Shown: positions 9,959-22,186, counted from the stretch's first letter. The stretch: 64,000 nucleotides of DNA from Burkholderiales bacterium Ga0077544 (GCA_001464355.1 LNEU01000029.1:23340-87339), one strand, 5' to 3'. A program made the numbers and translations. The notes: generated by a model from the sequence alone, not told the origin.

Positions 9959-10051
9959 TTAGTTGCTGAAGAGCGTGTGGCAGGTCAGCACGATGAATGC
10001 GCGTATATGGTTGATTGTTCTATGACACTAGCCTGAGGTGTGGATAGATAG

Positions 10052-10849
10052 ATGTGGATAGATACCCATTGCCATCTGGATGCTGCAGAGTTTGCTTCTG
10101 AAGAAGATGCGGTCGCTGCACGCGCTCAGCAGCAGAATGTGGCCATGATTGTCATCCCGGCAGTCGAACTTAGCAACTTCGCCGCCGTCGAGTCGCTGGC
10201 ACACAGAAATTCCAATTGCACTTACGCGCTAGGGATACATCCGATTTTTGTTCCGCAGGCGAGGGAAGAAGATCTGGCTGAGATGCGCGCCGCTGTTGAA
10301 GCTGCCATGAACGATGTGCGCTTTGTTGCGATTGGCGAAATCGGTTTGGATTTTTTTATTCCGATATTGACGACACCAGAGATGCGCGAGAAGCAGGAGT
10401 TCTTCTACACCGAGCAACTGAAGATCGCGCGCGATTTTGGTTTGCCAGTTTTACTTCATGTTCGTAAATCACAAGACAGCATTCTGAAATATCTGCGCCG
10501 AATTAATGTGATCGGTGGCATTGCCCATGCATTCAACGGCAGTTTTCAACAGGCAGAAATCTTTATCGAGCTTGGATTCAAACTCGGCTTTGGTGGCGCG
10601 ATGACCTTCACGCGCGCATTGCAGTTAAGGCGTCTGGCAACCATGCTGCCTATCGAGGCTATCGTGCTGGAAACGGATGCGCCTGATATTTCTCCTGCGT
10701 GGTTACATCCGCAACGCAATAGCCCCGAGCAATTGCCGCGTATAGGTCAGTTACTGGCTGAATTGCGTGACATGCCAATTGCAGCCATTGCACAAATCAC
10801 GTCTGCGAACGCGCTAGCCGCGATGCCGCGACTCGGTGCCGTGATCTAG
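10052..10849 (+). CDS. TatD-family metal-dependent deoxyribonuclease
   Basis: Cytoplasmic TIM-barrel hydrolase of 265 residues. Metal ligands are visible as THCHLD (His6, His8), GEIGLDF, LLHVRKS, IAHAFNGS and ETDAPD, the full set expected of the family. TatD enzymes have DNase or 3'-5' exonuclease activity in DNA repair. Several paralogues (TatD, YcfH, YjjV) exist in proteobacteria, and I cannot tell from sequence alone which this is; the variant DLDFFIP-like segment in place of GLDYH would favour the YjjV branch. It ends 7 bases before comEC and is likely co-transcribed with it. Confidence 0.88.
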   Translation: MWIDTHCHLDAAEFASEEDAVAARAQQQNVAMIVIPAVELSNFAAVESLAHRNSNCTYALGIHPIFVPQAREEDLAEMRAAVEAAMNDVRFVAIGEIGLDFFIPILTTPEMREKQEFFYTEQLKIARDFGLPVLLHVRKSQDSILKYLRRINVIGGIAHAFNGSFQQAEIFIELGFKLGFGGAMTFTRALQLRRLATMLPIEAIVLETDAPDISPAWLHPQRNSPEQLPRIGQLLAELRDMPIAAIAQITSANALAAMPRLGAVI

Positions 10850-10856
10850 CTGCCAG

Positions 10857-13271
10857 ATGCGCAGCGCGATCGTCGGCTTTGTCGTCGGTGCTGCCTGCCT
10901 GCAGATGCAGGCTACGCTGCCCCAGTACTTCTTCCTTATTTTTCTGTTCATTCTTGCTTGTGCGCTTTTTGCGCTGAGTCGTCGCGTCGTTCTATCTCAA
11001 TACAAAAATCTTTTGCGCTTCGTAATGGGGGTGCTGCTGGGTTTCGTATGGGCCGCACTGTTTGCGCAATATTATTTGTCGCAGGAACTGCCGAAAGAGT
11101 TGGAAGGTCAGGACGTCACGATAGTCGGTACGATAGACAGCATGCCCAGCTATTTCGAGCGTGGTGTGCGCTTCAATTTTACTGTTGAAAAAGTAGTGCC
11201 ACTTGATGGAATCAAGCCGGTACTTCCCGCAAGGTTGGCCTTGTCCTGGTATTCCGCTTTCGGTGTGGATGAAATAAAAAATGTCGCCGAAGTGTACCCA
11301 GGCGAACGCTGGCAATTCGTCGTGCGTTTACGTAAGCCGCACGGCAACGCGAACCCGTATGGCTTCGATTATGAAATGTGGCTGCTGGAGCAGAATATTC
11401 GGGCGACCGGCTATATACGGCCCGATCTTTCAAGTGGACAAAAGAACGCGCGACTGGATCGTTTCGTCTTCAGTTTCAATAATGTAGTTGAGCGTTGTCG
11501 CAGCTGGTTGCGCGAGCGCGTACAGCAGGCCTTGCCGGGTAAACCTTATGCCGGTGTGATCGTGGCGCTGGTAGTCGGGGACCAGCGCGCGATCAGTCAA
11601 TCTGACTGGACGGTGTTTAACCGAACGGGAATATCGCATTTGGTCAGCATCTCTGGATTGCATATAACAATGGTCGCTGCCTTGTTTGCCGGTTTGATTT
11701 TTGCACTGTGGCGACGTTCATTTTTTACTTCAGCCCGGTTACCCTTGATCTTGCCTGCACAGAAAGCGGCTGCACTGGGCGGGGCATTGGCGGCATTGAT
11801 TTACGTGCTGCTCGCCGGCTCCGGTTTGCCGGCGCAGCGTACGCTAATCATGTTGAGCGTGGTTGCGACGGCCTCGTGGTACGGGCGCATTACCAGTATT
11901 TCGCACGTGCTTTGTCTGGCTTTGGGGCTGGTTGTTCTGCTGGATCCGTGGGCGGTGCTGGGATCTGGATTCTGGTTGTCGTTTGCTGCGGTAGCCGTGA
12001 TTCTGTATGTCAGCGTGGGACGTGCGGCCGAGCATACATCCGCTGAGCAAGCGCGGTGGCGTGCGGCGTTGAGGAATGCGACCTTGACGCAATATGCAGT
12101 AACGCTGGGTTTGGTGCCGTTGACAGTATTGCTGTTCGGTCAGACATCTCTCGTGAGCCCGGTCGCCAATGCGATAGCGATTCCACTGGTCAGTTTTCTG
12201 GTGACGCCTTTGGCATTGGTCGGTAGCGTGTTGCCTGCGCCACTGTCGACATGGTGTCTGCTGTCTGCACATTTTCTGATGGCGCAACTAGCGCAGTTGC
12301 TGCAATGGTTGAGTGGATTTTCATTCGCAGTGTGGGCTGCGCCGGTTCCAGTGTGGTGGATGTTCGGGCTGGCTTTGATCGGCACGCTCTGGATGCTCGC
12401 GCCGCGCGGCTGGCCTGCGCGCTATCTGGGCTTGTTTGCATGGTTGCCGCTGGTGTTGAATGTACCCACCCATCCGCGCGCCGGAGAAATGTGGATCACT
12501 GCGTTTGATGTGGGACAGGGCACGGCGCTGTTGATTGAAACCGAACAGCATCGCTTTCTCTATGATACCGGCCCTTTTTATTCGCCGGAATCGGATGGCG
12601 GAAATCGCGTGATCTTGCCTTATCTGCGTGCACGCGGCATCAACCGGCTGGACGGTATGATGATTTCGCATAGCGACATGGATCATGCGGGAGGTGCGCT
12701 ATCAATCATGAAAGAAATCAATGTTGCGCGCATATCATCATCGTTGCCGCTGGATCATCCGATTGTTCATGCTGCCTCCTTGCATCAGCCATGCGTTGCA
12801 GGTCAATCCTGGCATTGGGATGGTGCCGATTTTGAATTGCTGCACCCGACTGCGGCCAGTTATGCCAGCGACAAATGGAAGCCGAATGCACGTAGTTGTA
12901 CCTTGAAGATTACGTTGAACGGGTTTTCCATCTTGTTACCCGGCGATATAGAGGCCGGGCAGGAGGCCGAACTAGTGGCGGTCGACGCGGGCAAACTGAC
13001 GGCAAATGTTTTGCTCGCGCCGCATCACGGCAGCGGTACGTCTTCGACCTTGCCGTTTCTGCGGGCCGTGAATCCGCAGATTGCACTGTTTCAAGTAGGG
13101 TATCGCAATCGCTACCGTCATCCCAAAGCGGAAATATTCGAACGCTACGGCGAACTGGGTATTCAGCGCTTGCGCAGTGACGAGGCTGGCGCTATATCTT
13201 TACGCTTTGGTTCTGCGATAGAAGTGAGCGAATACCGTAGCAAATATCCCCGCTATTGGTATGGCCGTTAA
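10857..13271 (+). CDS. comEC: DNA internalization competence protein ComEC/Rec2
   Basis: Polytopic inner-membrane channel for the incoming DNA strand in natural transformation, 804 residues, full length. Order of parts: two short N-terminal membrane helices and a DUF4131/OB-like domain (~25-200), the Competence membrane domain (~215-500) with FNRTGISHLVSISGLHITMVA, and a C-terminal metallo-beta-lactamase domain (~540-760). Metal ligands are seen in HSDMDHAGG (His605, Asp609 and His610), LLPGDIE and LAPHHGSGTSS. An intact comEC suggests a working uptake machinery elsewhere in the genome, although no other competence gene is in the window. Its 5' spacing to the TatD-like gene suggests an operon. 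Confidence 0.93.
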   Translation: MRSAIVGFVVGAACLQMQATLPQYFFLIFLFILACALFALSRRVVLSQYKNLLRFVMGVLLGFVWAALFAQYYLSQELPKELEGQDVTIVGTIDSMPSYFERGVRFNFTVEKVVPLDGIKPVLPARLALSWYSAFGVDEIKNVAEVYPGERWQFVVRLRKPHGNANPYGFDYEMWLLEQNIRATGYIRPDLSSGQKNARLDRFVFSFNNVVERCRSWLRERVQQALPGKPYAGVIVALVVGDQRAISQSDWTVFNRTGISHLVSISGLHITMVAALFAGLIFALWRRSFFTSARLPLILPAQKAAALGGALAALIYVLLAGSGLPAQRTLIMLSVVATASWYGRITSISHVLCLALGLVVLLDPWAVLGSGFWLSFAAVAVILYVSVGRAAEHTSAEQARWRAALRNATLTQYAVTLGLVPLTVLLFGQTSLVSPVANAIAIPLVSFLVTPLALVGSVLPAPLSTWCLLSAHFLMAQLAQLLQWLSGFSFAVWAAPVPVWWMFGLALIGTLWMLAPRGWPARYLGLFAWLPLVLNVPTHPRAGEMWITAFDVGQGTALLIETEQHRFLYDTGPFYSPESDGGNRVILPYLRARGINRLDGMMISHSDMDHAGGALSIMKEINVARISSSLPLDHPIVHAASLHQPCVAGQSWHWDGADFELLHPTAASYASDKWKPNARSCTLKITLNGFSILLPGDIEAGQEAELVAVDAGKLTANVLLAPHHGSGTSSTLPFLRAVNPQIALFQVGYRNRYRHPKAEIFERYGELGIQRLRSDEAGAISLRFGSAIEVSEYRSKYPRYWYGR

Positions 13272-13399
13272 TGGATTTGAGATGGCAAAAAATTGCAATC
13301 CTTGTAATTTGAATATGCGGGGCGTTTGGGCCTGCCTGGCATCTGACAAAGCTGTCCGCACCCGGTACAGTCAGGATAGCGTCTTCAGATTACAGCTGA

Positions 13400-15157
<1,758 letters not shown>

Positions 15158-15244
15158 CGACAGCGCGGGCTGAAGCATGCATGCTTTTGACCAGCCATCG
15201 TGTGCAAAACGGTATTTAGAATTTTGCTGATTAGGGAGAAATAA

Positions 15245-16528
<1,284 letters not shown>

Positions 16529-16584
16529 TTTCTATGCGGTCGTGCGGCTTTGCTGCAGGACCGGATTTGCCGTGTAAATGTCCG

Positions 16585-16917
16585 ATGCGCCTCATCATTC
16601 TCTGTCTCGCTGCACTCCTTGTGCTGATTCAGTACCCGCTGTGGTTGGGCAAGGGTGGATGGTTGCGCGTATGGGATCTGGATCAGCAAGTGATCTCTGC
16701 ACAAAAGAAGAACGATGAATTAAGAGCGCGCAATGCGAAGCTTAATTCCGAAGTGCAGGATTTGAAGGATGGTACCGGCGCGGTCGAAGAGCGCGCCCGT
16801 TACGAGCTGGGGATGATCAAGGAAAACGAAATCTTTGTTCAAGTGCTCGATCCAAACAAGAAGTCCTCGTTCGTTTCTATTCCACCACCCAAGATTGAAC
16901 CTAAAGAAAAGCACTGA
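16585..16917 (+). CDS. ftsB: Cell division protein FtsB
   Basis: Small bitopic divisome protein that joins FtsL and FtsQ and helps activate septal peptidoglycan synthesis. ATG 16585 gives 110 residues; the open frame upstream adds only 17 unlikely residues. A membrane helix follows the start directly ([20 protein letters not shown]). A coiled coil comes next (~30-70, with [24 protein letters not shown] split over heptads), then the conserved [20 protein letters not shown] segment. Linkage downstream of eno matches many proteobacteria. A terminator closes the unit 16 bases on. Confidence 0.93.
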   Translation: MRLIILCLAALLVLIQYPLWLGKGGWLRVWDLDQQVISAQKKNDELRARNAKLNSEVQDLKDGTGAVEERARYELGMIKENEIFVQVLDPNKKSSFVSIPPPKIEPKEKH

Positions 16918-16932
16918 ATAATGCATGCAAAT

Positions 16933-16963
16933 AAAAAACGCGCTTAATCAAGCGCGTTTTTTT
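16933..16963. terminator. Terminator after ftsB (bidirectional)
   Basis: The stem ACGCGCTT / AAGCGCGT has a 4-base loop, A5 before it and T7 after it. It separates ftsB from the convergent hslO. Confidence 0.9.
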
Positions 16964-16991
16964 GGTACATATTTGCCTGAGCTTGTTTCTA

Positions 16992-17918
16992 TCAGTGTTT
17001 GATCGGACTGGCCGCAATCAAGGTTTCTACCGGGGCTTCAGTTGTGAACAGATGCGCGCAATCCACTGGGTCAAATTCATAATGCTGGCCACAGAAGTCG
17101 CAATCGACCGCGAGTTTACCTAATTCTTCCAGCGCAGAATTCACTTCTTCCTGCCCAAGCATTTGCAGCATCGTGCCGACTTTTTCGCGGGTGCAGGTGC
17201 ACAGGAAATGCGGATGCTGCGGATCGAAAACACGTATCGTTTCTTCCCAGAACAAACGTCGCATCAGGGTTTCGACATCCGTCGTAACCATTTCTTCCTG
17301 ACGCAAGGTCGATGCGAGCATCACTGATCTGTCCCAGGTTGCCAGATCATTTTCAGTGCTGGTGACGATGCCGCCTTCATGCGGTAGTTTCTGCAGCAAC
17401 AAACCACGTGAGACGTCACTGTCAGTAGCGAGCCACAGCTTGGTATCGAGTTGTTCCGAGCGCAGCATGTAGTTTTCAATCACGGTCGCGACCGTGTCGC
17501 CATCCAGCGGCACAATACCTTGATAGGCTTGCTGCCCCGGCAATTTGTCCTTCGGATCCAGCGTGATGACGAAGCGACCTTGGCCTTTGACGTTCACCAA
17601 CTCTGGCAGCGTGGCGTCGTCGCTGACGACAGCGTTGTCTGCCAGCTTGGCAGTGGCGCGCATGTTCAGATCCGAATCGCATTCCACGACCAGCAAGCGC
17701 AAGGGGCCGTCACCATATATTTGCATGATGATGGCACCGTTGAATTTCAGATTGGCCGAGAGCAGTGCAGTTGCTGCGAGCATTTCACCCAGCACTGTTT
17801 TTACTGCTTGCGGGTAATCGCGACGCGCTTGTACGTGCTTCCAGGTTTCTGAAACGTCGACCAGTTCGCCACGTACAGTCGCGTCTTCAAACACGAATTT
17901 TTGCATTGTGTCAGCCAT
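16992..17918 (-). CDS. hslO: Redox-regulated chaperone Hsp33
   Basis: Holdase activated by oxidative unfolding; it protects proteins when heat and oxidants act together. 308 residues. The zinc/redox switch is complete: CTC in FLCTCTREK and CDFC about 30 residues later, matching C-x-C...C-x2-C. The N-terminal domain shows MQIYGDGPLRLLVVECDSDLNMRATAKL, as expected. The gene starts 2 bases after the stop of the gamma-carbonic-anhydrase-like gene, so one transcript is likely. A sigma-32-like promoter is visible upstream of that gene. Confidence 0.95.
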   Translation of the reverse strand: MADTMQKFVFEDATVRGELVDVSETWKHVQARRDYPQAVKTVLGEMLAATALLSANLKFNGAIIMQIYGDGPLRLLVVECDSDLNMRATAKLADNAVVSDDATLPELVNVKGQGRFVITLDPKDKLPGQQAYQGIVPLDGDTVATVIENYMLRSEQLDTKLWLATDSDVSRGLLLQKLPHEGGIVTSTENDLATWDRSVMLASTLRQEEMVTTDVETLMRRLFWEETIRVFDPQHPHFLCTCTREKVGTMLQMLGQEEVNSALEELGKLAVDCDFCGQHYEFDPVDCAHLFTTEAPVETLIAASPIKH

Positions 17919-17920
17919 GC

Positions 17921-18445
17921 TTATCCTATTTTCTTCAATGTATTTTTAAACTCGCGACTACGTGTCACGTAACTGTCAGCAATTCTGCGCAGGTTAGCGA
18001 TATCACTTTCGCTGAGTGTGCGAACTACTCTCGCTGGCGCACCGAGTATCAGCGAGTTATCCGGGTATTCCTTGCCTTCCGTGACGAGAGCGCCGGCACC
18101 GACCAGGCAATTTTTTCCTATCTTTGCACCATTCAAAATCACTGCCTGAATACCGATCAAGGATCCTTCTCCGACGGTGCAGCCATGGATCATCGCTTGA
18201 TGACCGACACTGACATTGTCACCCAGCGTAAGCGGAAAGCCTGGATCTGCATGCAATACGGTGCCTTCTTGCAGATTGCAGTTTTCACCAATAGTGATGT
18301 CTTCATTGTCGCCACGCACTGTTACCTGAAACCACACGCTGGAATTAGCCTTGATTGTGACGCGACCCACCACCGTAGCCGAATCAGTAATGTAGGCAGA
18401 GGGCGCAATGTCAGGAATGTGTTCGCCTAATTGGTAGATAGCCAT
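17921..18445 (-). CDS. Gamma-carbonic-anhydrase-like hexapeptide-repeat protein (YrdA/PaaY type)
   Basis: 174 residues forming a left-handed beta-helix of hexapeptide repeats (GRVTIKANSSVW ... IGENCNLQEGTVL ... IGKNCLVGAGALV) with a C-terminal helix. The three zinc ligands of gamma-CA are in place: His in VLHADPG, VGHQAM and MIHGC. In E. coli YrdA lacks proven carbonic anhydrase activity, so the enzymatic role is open. The pairing with hslO is notable: a 2-base gap means they are translated from one message. Confidence 0.88.
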   Translation of the reverse strand: MAIYQLGEHIPDIAPSAYITDSATVVGRVTIKANSSVWFQVTVRGDNEDITIGENCNLQEGTVLHADPGFPLTLGDNVSVGHQAMIHGCTVGEGSLIGIQAVILNGAKIGKNCLVGAGALVTEGKEYPDNSLILGAPARVVRTLSESDIANLRRIADSYVTRSREFKNTLKKIG

Positions 18446-18516
18446 GATTCAGTAAAAGAGTGGTTGTATAGACTGCGTGCGGATAGCGTTGATGTGCCAG
18501 ATCCAGCAATGCATGC

Positions 18517-18544
18517 AAATGGGGTCAAATAACGGAAATGGAAG
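18517..18544 (-). promoter_or_regulatory. Candidate sigma-32 promoter for the gamma-CA/hslO operon
   Basis: The minus strand shows a perfect heat-shock -10 CCCCATTT (18524-18517), and 13 bases before it CTTCCAT, which matches 4 of 7 bases of the -35 consensus CTTGAAA. The start point would fall about 65 bases before the first ATG. The weak -35 limits confidence; the downstream Hsp33 gene supports it. Confidence 0.45.
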
Positions 18545-18614
18545 GGTCTTTTGCTTCACAATGCCATCTCTAGCTGCGTTTCCGTCTGCAAAGGCATTAT
18601 TTTACGTCACTCAC

Positions 18615-19469
18615 ATGAATTGTCCCCACCTTAGTAATTCCACAAGCATCACCGAATTGCGCGCGCTCGCATTGCAATCGGCGGGCGAAACCGATTCATC
18701 GCGCAAGGCAGAGGGTGTCATTGCAATGGCTACAAGTTGGCAGGCCGGTGAATTGTCCTTGGATACGCAGCAGTCATTGGTGGCACAACAATCCATACCG
18801 GGCCGACCCGCCAAACCTGAGCTGATCTCTCCCAAGTTTGTAAAACATCGTTCCATGCTGACGGTGGAAGGCCGTGCCGCGATGATTCATGCACTGACGC
18901 ATATTGAATTCAACGCGATCAATCTTGCCCTGGATGCGCTGTGGCGTTTCGCCGGCATGCCGCGCGCCTACTACTTGGATTGGTTGCAAGTGGCGGCTGA
19001 AGAGGCTTTGCACTTCTCTTTGCTGGCGGCGCATTTGCAGACTTTAGGCTATCAATATGGCGATTTCCCCGCGCATAACAGCATGTGGGAAATGGCTGAT
19101 AAAACCAGCGGCGATATTCTTGCGCGGATGGCACTGGTGCCGCGCACGCTGGAGGCGCGTGGACTGGATGCGACGCCGATGACGCGTGCCAAGCTGGCGC
19201 AAGCCGGTGATCAGCCAGCGGCGGAGATTCTGGATATTATCCTGCGCGATGAAATCGGTCACGTCGCCATTGGTAATCACTGGTACAAGGTGCTGTGTGA
19301 TGAGCGTGACCTGGATCCGGTCGCCACCTATGCGACTTTGACGGTGCAATACAAAGCTCCGGTGCTGAGAGGGCCGTTTAACTTGCCTGCCAGGCGAGCG
19401 GCGGGTTTTAGTGAGATTGAATTGACAGCGCTGATGGATGGCGTACCATCGGCCTCGGCATCAAAGTAG
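18615..19469 (+). CDS. DUF455 ferritin-like protein
   Basis: 284 residues from ATG 18615; the open frame extends 46 codons further, but family similarity begins at MNCPHLSN. The core is a ferritin-like four-helix bundle with repeated Glu/His pairs: THIEFNAINLALDAL, AAEEALHFSLLAAHLQ and LRDEIGHVAIGNHWY. These are the carboxylate/His ligands expected of a di-iron centre. DUF455 proteins are widespread in proteobacteria without a settled function; relatives are linked to tRNA-modifying MiaE-like folds. No neighbour points to a pathway: the gene stands alone, divergent from the gamma-CA/hslO operon. Confidence 0.82.
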   Translation: MNCPHLSNSTSITELRALALQSAGETDSSRKAEGVIAMATSWQAGELSLDTQQSLVAQQSIPGRPAKPELISPKFVKHRSMLTVEGRAAMIHALTHIEFNAINLALDALWRFAGMPRAYYLDWLQVAAEEALHFSLLAAHLQTLGYQYGDFPAHNSMWEMADKTSGDILARMALVPRTLEARGLDATPMTRAKLAQAGDQPAAEILDIILRDEIGHVAIGNHWYKVLCDERDLDPVATYATLTVQYKAPVLRGPFNLPARRAAGFSEIELTALMDGVPSASASK

Positions 19470-19680
19470 TTGTCAGTGTTACACCTTGTTACCGCATAAA
19501 TGAAACTTGATTAGAAGTTGATAGTCAGATGGAAAGGTTGCAATTGAGTTATCTCGTCAGGTGCTCGGCAATCGAATGCGCAAAAATGTAATGGCCATAA
19601 GTTATCGTAAGTGTTTATTGGTTGCAGGCATTTTTCGCGTTGCTTCAAATTTGTAACTTCAATTTATAAAAGGGAAAATC

Positions 19681-19986
19681 ATGAATTCAAGCAAAACTCT
19701 CACCTCCATACTCGCGGCGACTGTGTTGATCGCAGGATTGGCTGCTTGCCAGAAAAAAGAAGAAGTCGCTATCGATAAAGGCCCTGCAGAAACCGCAGGT
19801 CAGAAAATTGATGAGGCTGCCGCCACTGCAGGACAAAAAATAGACGAAGCAACGACAAAAATGGGCGAGGAAGCTGACAAGGCAAAAGCTGAAGCCAGCC
19901 AAAGTGCTGCCAACATGCAGGATGCAACTGGAAAGAAACTGGAAGAAGCCGGCCAAAATATGCAGGACGCTGCTAAAGACAAGTAA
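19681..19986 (+). CDS. Small lipoprotein with LEA-like 11-residue repeats
   Basis: 101 residues. The signal peptide ends in the lipobox LAAC at Cys23. The mature part is almost wholly Ala, Lys, Glu, Gln and Asp, arranged in 11-residue units such as TAGQKIDEAAA, TAGQKIDEATT and KMGEEADKAKA, which predict an amphipathic helix. That repeat length is the one used by group 3 LEA and related desiccation or envelope-stress proteins. No aromatic residue and no further Cys are present. GGGAAAA precedes the ATG and a very strong terminator follows, so it is a single-gene unit. Function is unknown. Confidence 0.8.
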   Translation: MNSSKTLTSILAATVLIAGLAACQKKEEVAIDKGPAETAGQKIDEAAATAGQKIDEATTKMGEEADKAKAEASQSAANMQDATGKKLEEAGQNMQDAAKDK

Positions 19987-19999
19987 TGGCGTAAGCGTT

Positions 20000-20036
20000 A
20001 GCGCGCCGATGATTCAGAATCATCGGCGCGCTTTCT
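20000..20036 (+). terminator. Terminator of the LEA-like lipoprotein gene
   Basis: A 15-base-pair perfect stem (AGCGCGCCGATGATT with its complement ending at 20032) encloses a 3-base loop, followed by TTTCTCGTT. It begins 14 bases after the stop codon. Confidence 0.85.
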
Positions 20037-20259
20037 CGTTAACGGCTACTTGAGCATTGCCATTACTTTCGGTTGAAATTTTATGGCCTTTACCAGATCA
20101 ATCTTCGTCGGGCTATTCCATGACTTCGTTAATTGAAAATCTTGCATAAACGCGCTCGCTTCCACAGGTAAAATAATTGCCACCCTTTGTAAATACTGAC
20201 AGAATTTTTGCCGCAAGTAATTTCGCACTTTTATTTACAGCTTTCTATTTTCATTTCAC

Positions 20260-21141
20260 ATGAAGTCTTCGCGCTCGGAATTTCTGGCTATTCGTGGCAT
20301 GCAATATCATTTACGGCATTGGGGTGATGCAGATGCACCGATGTTATTCATGCTGCACGGCTGGATAGATGTATCTGCATCATTCCAGTTTTTGGTCGAT
20401 GCGCTGAAGCGTGATTGGCATGTGATTGCACCTGACTTACGCGGCTTTGGCTTGAGCGACTACGCGACGGGCTCTTATTGGTTTCCTGACTATCTGGCTG
20501 ATCTGGACGCGCTGCTGCTGCACTATTCGCCGATTCAGCCCATCAATTTACTGGGCCATAGTCTGGGTGCCAATGTCGCTGGTATTTATGCTGGTGTTCG
20601 TCCTCAACGGATCAAAAAACTTGTGATGCTGGAGGGATTCGGTATGCCGGCGACGCAAGCGGATGAAGCACCGGCGCGTTATGCAAGATGGCTGGACGAA
20701 GTGCAGGGTAATCCAACGTTGCGCAGCTATCCGACGTTGCAAGAGGTCGCACAGCGCCTGCAAAAGAATAATCCGCGTTTAAGCGATCAGCGGGCAGACT
20801 TCCTGGCCCAACATTGGGCTGCGAAAAATGAAGCGGGAACTTGGGATATCCAGGCTGATCCCTGGCACAAGCTGCCAAATCCAAACTTGTATCGGGTGGA
20901 AGAAGTCATGGCATGCTGGCAAGCCGTGCAGGCTCCCGTACTGTGGGTTGAGGCAAAGAATAGTGAACTGCTGTCCAGAATGGGGTCCAATCAACAGGCG
21001 CGTGCAGAGATCGACAGGCGTGTCGCATATTTGGAGAACGCCACTAAGGTCACCAAATTGATGATCGAAAATGCGGGTCATATGCTGCAGCACGATCAGC
21101 CCGAGATGGTGGCGCAGGCGATTGATCAATTTCTGGATTAA
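20260..21141 (+). CDS. Alpha/beta hydrolase
   Basis: 293 residues, cytoplasmic. HGWIDVSASF forms the oxyanion region, GHSLGA holds the nucleophile Ser101, and the catalytic His lies in NAGHMLQHDQP near residue 275. The usual acid at strand 6 (G-x-D-D type) is replaced by VEAKNSELL, so a Glu would have to serve or the acid lies elsewhere. The cap (~130-210) is Trp- and Arg-rich. The closest types are serine hydrolases and lipases of the epoxide-hydrolase-like group; the substrate is unknown. It is followed by a PHP phosphatase gene 88 bases on. Confidence 0.8.
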   Translation: MKSSRSEFLAIRGMQYHLRHWGDADAPMLFMLHGWIDVSASFQFLVDALKRDWHVIAPDLRGFGLSDYATGSYWFPDYLADLDALLLHYSPIQPINLLGHSLGANVAGIYAGVRPQRIKKLVMLEGFGMPATQADEAPARYARWLDEVQGNPTLRSYPTLQEVAQRLQKNNPRLSDQRADFLAQHWAAKNEAGTWDIQADPWHKLPNPNLYRVEEVMACWQAVQAPVLWVEAKNSELLSRMGSNQQARAEIDRRVAYLENATKVTKLMIENAGHMLQHDQPEMVAQAIDQFLD

Positions 21142-21229
21142 AACCTTGCTTCAATAATTCTGCATTGCAACATAAATTTTATTATCACGCGTACAATCGA
21201 ACTGTATTTTTGTTTTTGACACTACCTCC

Positions 21230-22072
21230 ATGCGCATGCTGAACGTTGACCTTCATTGCCACTCTAATGTTTCTGACGGCACATTGACGCCGACGGCATT
21301 GGCTACGCGTGCCAAGGCCAACGGCGTTGATGTGTGGGCCATGACCGATCACGATGAAGTGGGTGGCATAGTAGAAGCGCGCGCTGTCGCCAGAGCGCTT
21401 GATTTACCCTTTGTGCCGGGCGTGGAAATTTCCATCACATGGGCGGGCCAAACCGTCCATATCGTCGGTTTGCAAATCGATGAAAACAATCCGACGCTGG
21501 TTCAGGGACTTGCAGCTACGCGTGGTGGACGCGAGCAACGTGCGCGCGAGATCGCTGCTCAACTGGCAGCGGCTGGCATCCCGGACGCCTTCGAGGGCGC
21601 TCTCAAGTTTGTCGGTAATCCGGATTTGATTTCGCGCACCCATTTCGCCCGTTACATCATAGAATTAGGCTTGTGCAAGGATTTGCACGACGTCTTTGCC
21701 GACTATCTGGGAGAGGGAAAACCGGGTTTTGTGCCGCATCGGTGGGCGACTTTGCAAAACGCGGTGGAATGGATTAGGACTGCTGGCGGCATTGCCGTGA
21801 TTGCACACCCGGGGCGTTACAAATTCAGCGATCTTGCCTTTGATGCATTGTTTAGTGAGTTCAAGGATTTGGGTGGTGGCGCAATTGAAGTTACGACCGG
21901 CAGTCATACCGTCGATCAGTATGACTACTATGCAAAAGTAGCCAATAACTATGGATTTTTGGCGTCGCGCGGCTCCGATTTCCACGGGCCTGGAGAATCC
22001 CGGGTTGATCTGGGAGAGCTGCCACCTCTGCCATCTGGCGTGAAGCCCATCTGGCACGACTGGCATATTTGA
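21230..22072 (+). CDS. PHP-domain phosphoesterase (RNase AM / nucleoside 3',5'-bisphosphate phosphatase family)
   Basis: 280 residues of a PHP trinuclear metal-binding barrel. Ligands seen: DLHCHS near the N-terminus, TDHDEVGG, VPGVEIS, a mid-protein His in ISRTHFAR, VIAHPGRY and SRGSDFHG near the end. E. coli YciV (TrpH, RNase AM) of this family trims 5' ends of rRNAs and hydrolyses pAp-type nucleotides. yciV and yciO are neighbours in E. coli, and here a yciO homologue lies just past htpX, which supports the assignment. Confidence 0.87.
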   Translation: MRMLNVDLHCHSNVSDGTLTPTALATRAKANGVDVWAMTDHDEVGGIVEARAVARALDLPFVPGVEISITWAGQTVHIVGLQIDENNPTLVQGLAATRGGREQRAREIAAQLAAAGIPDAFEGALKFVGNPDLISRTHFARYIIELGLCKDLHDVFADYLGEGKPGFVPHRWATLQNAVEWIRTAGGIAVIAHPGRYKFSDLAFDALFSEFKDLGGGAIEVTTGSHTVDQYDYYAKVANNYGFLASRGSDFHGPGESRVDLGELPPLPSGVKPIWHDWHI

Positions 22073-22158
22073 TGGGTTATTGTTCCCGTGTCTTCCCTGG
22101 TTGCCGATTAGCGACGAATGTTGATTGAGCGAAGTCGCTTAATCAGTTATCTTGCGCT

Positions 22159-22186
22159 CTTGAAATTTCAGATGGCGTCCCTATTT
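22159..22186 (+). promoter_or_regulatory. Sigma-32-type promoter of htpX
   Basis: -35 CTTGAAA (22159-22165), a 13-base spacer, and -10 CCCTATTT (22179-22186). Against CTTGAAA-N13-15-CCCCATnT this is a near-complete match. The start point would be about 28 bases before the htpX ATG. Confidence 0.75.

Noticed and set aside
20046..20228. Minus-strand frame of 60 codons between the LEA-like lipoprotein and hydrolase genes
   Set aside because: No ribosome site, no terminator and no family sequence.
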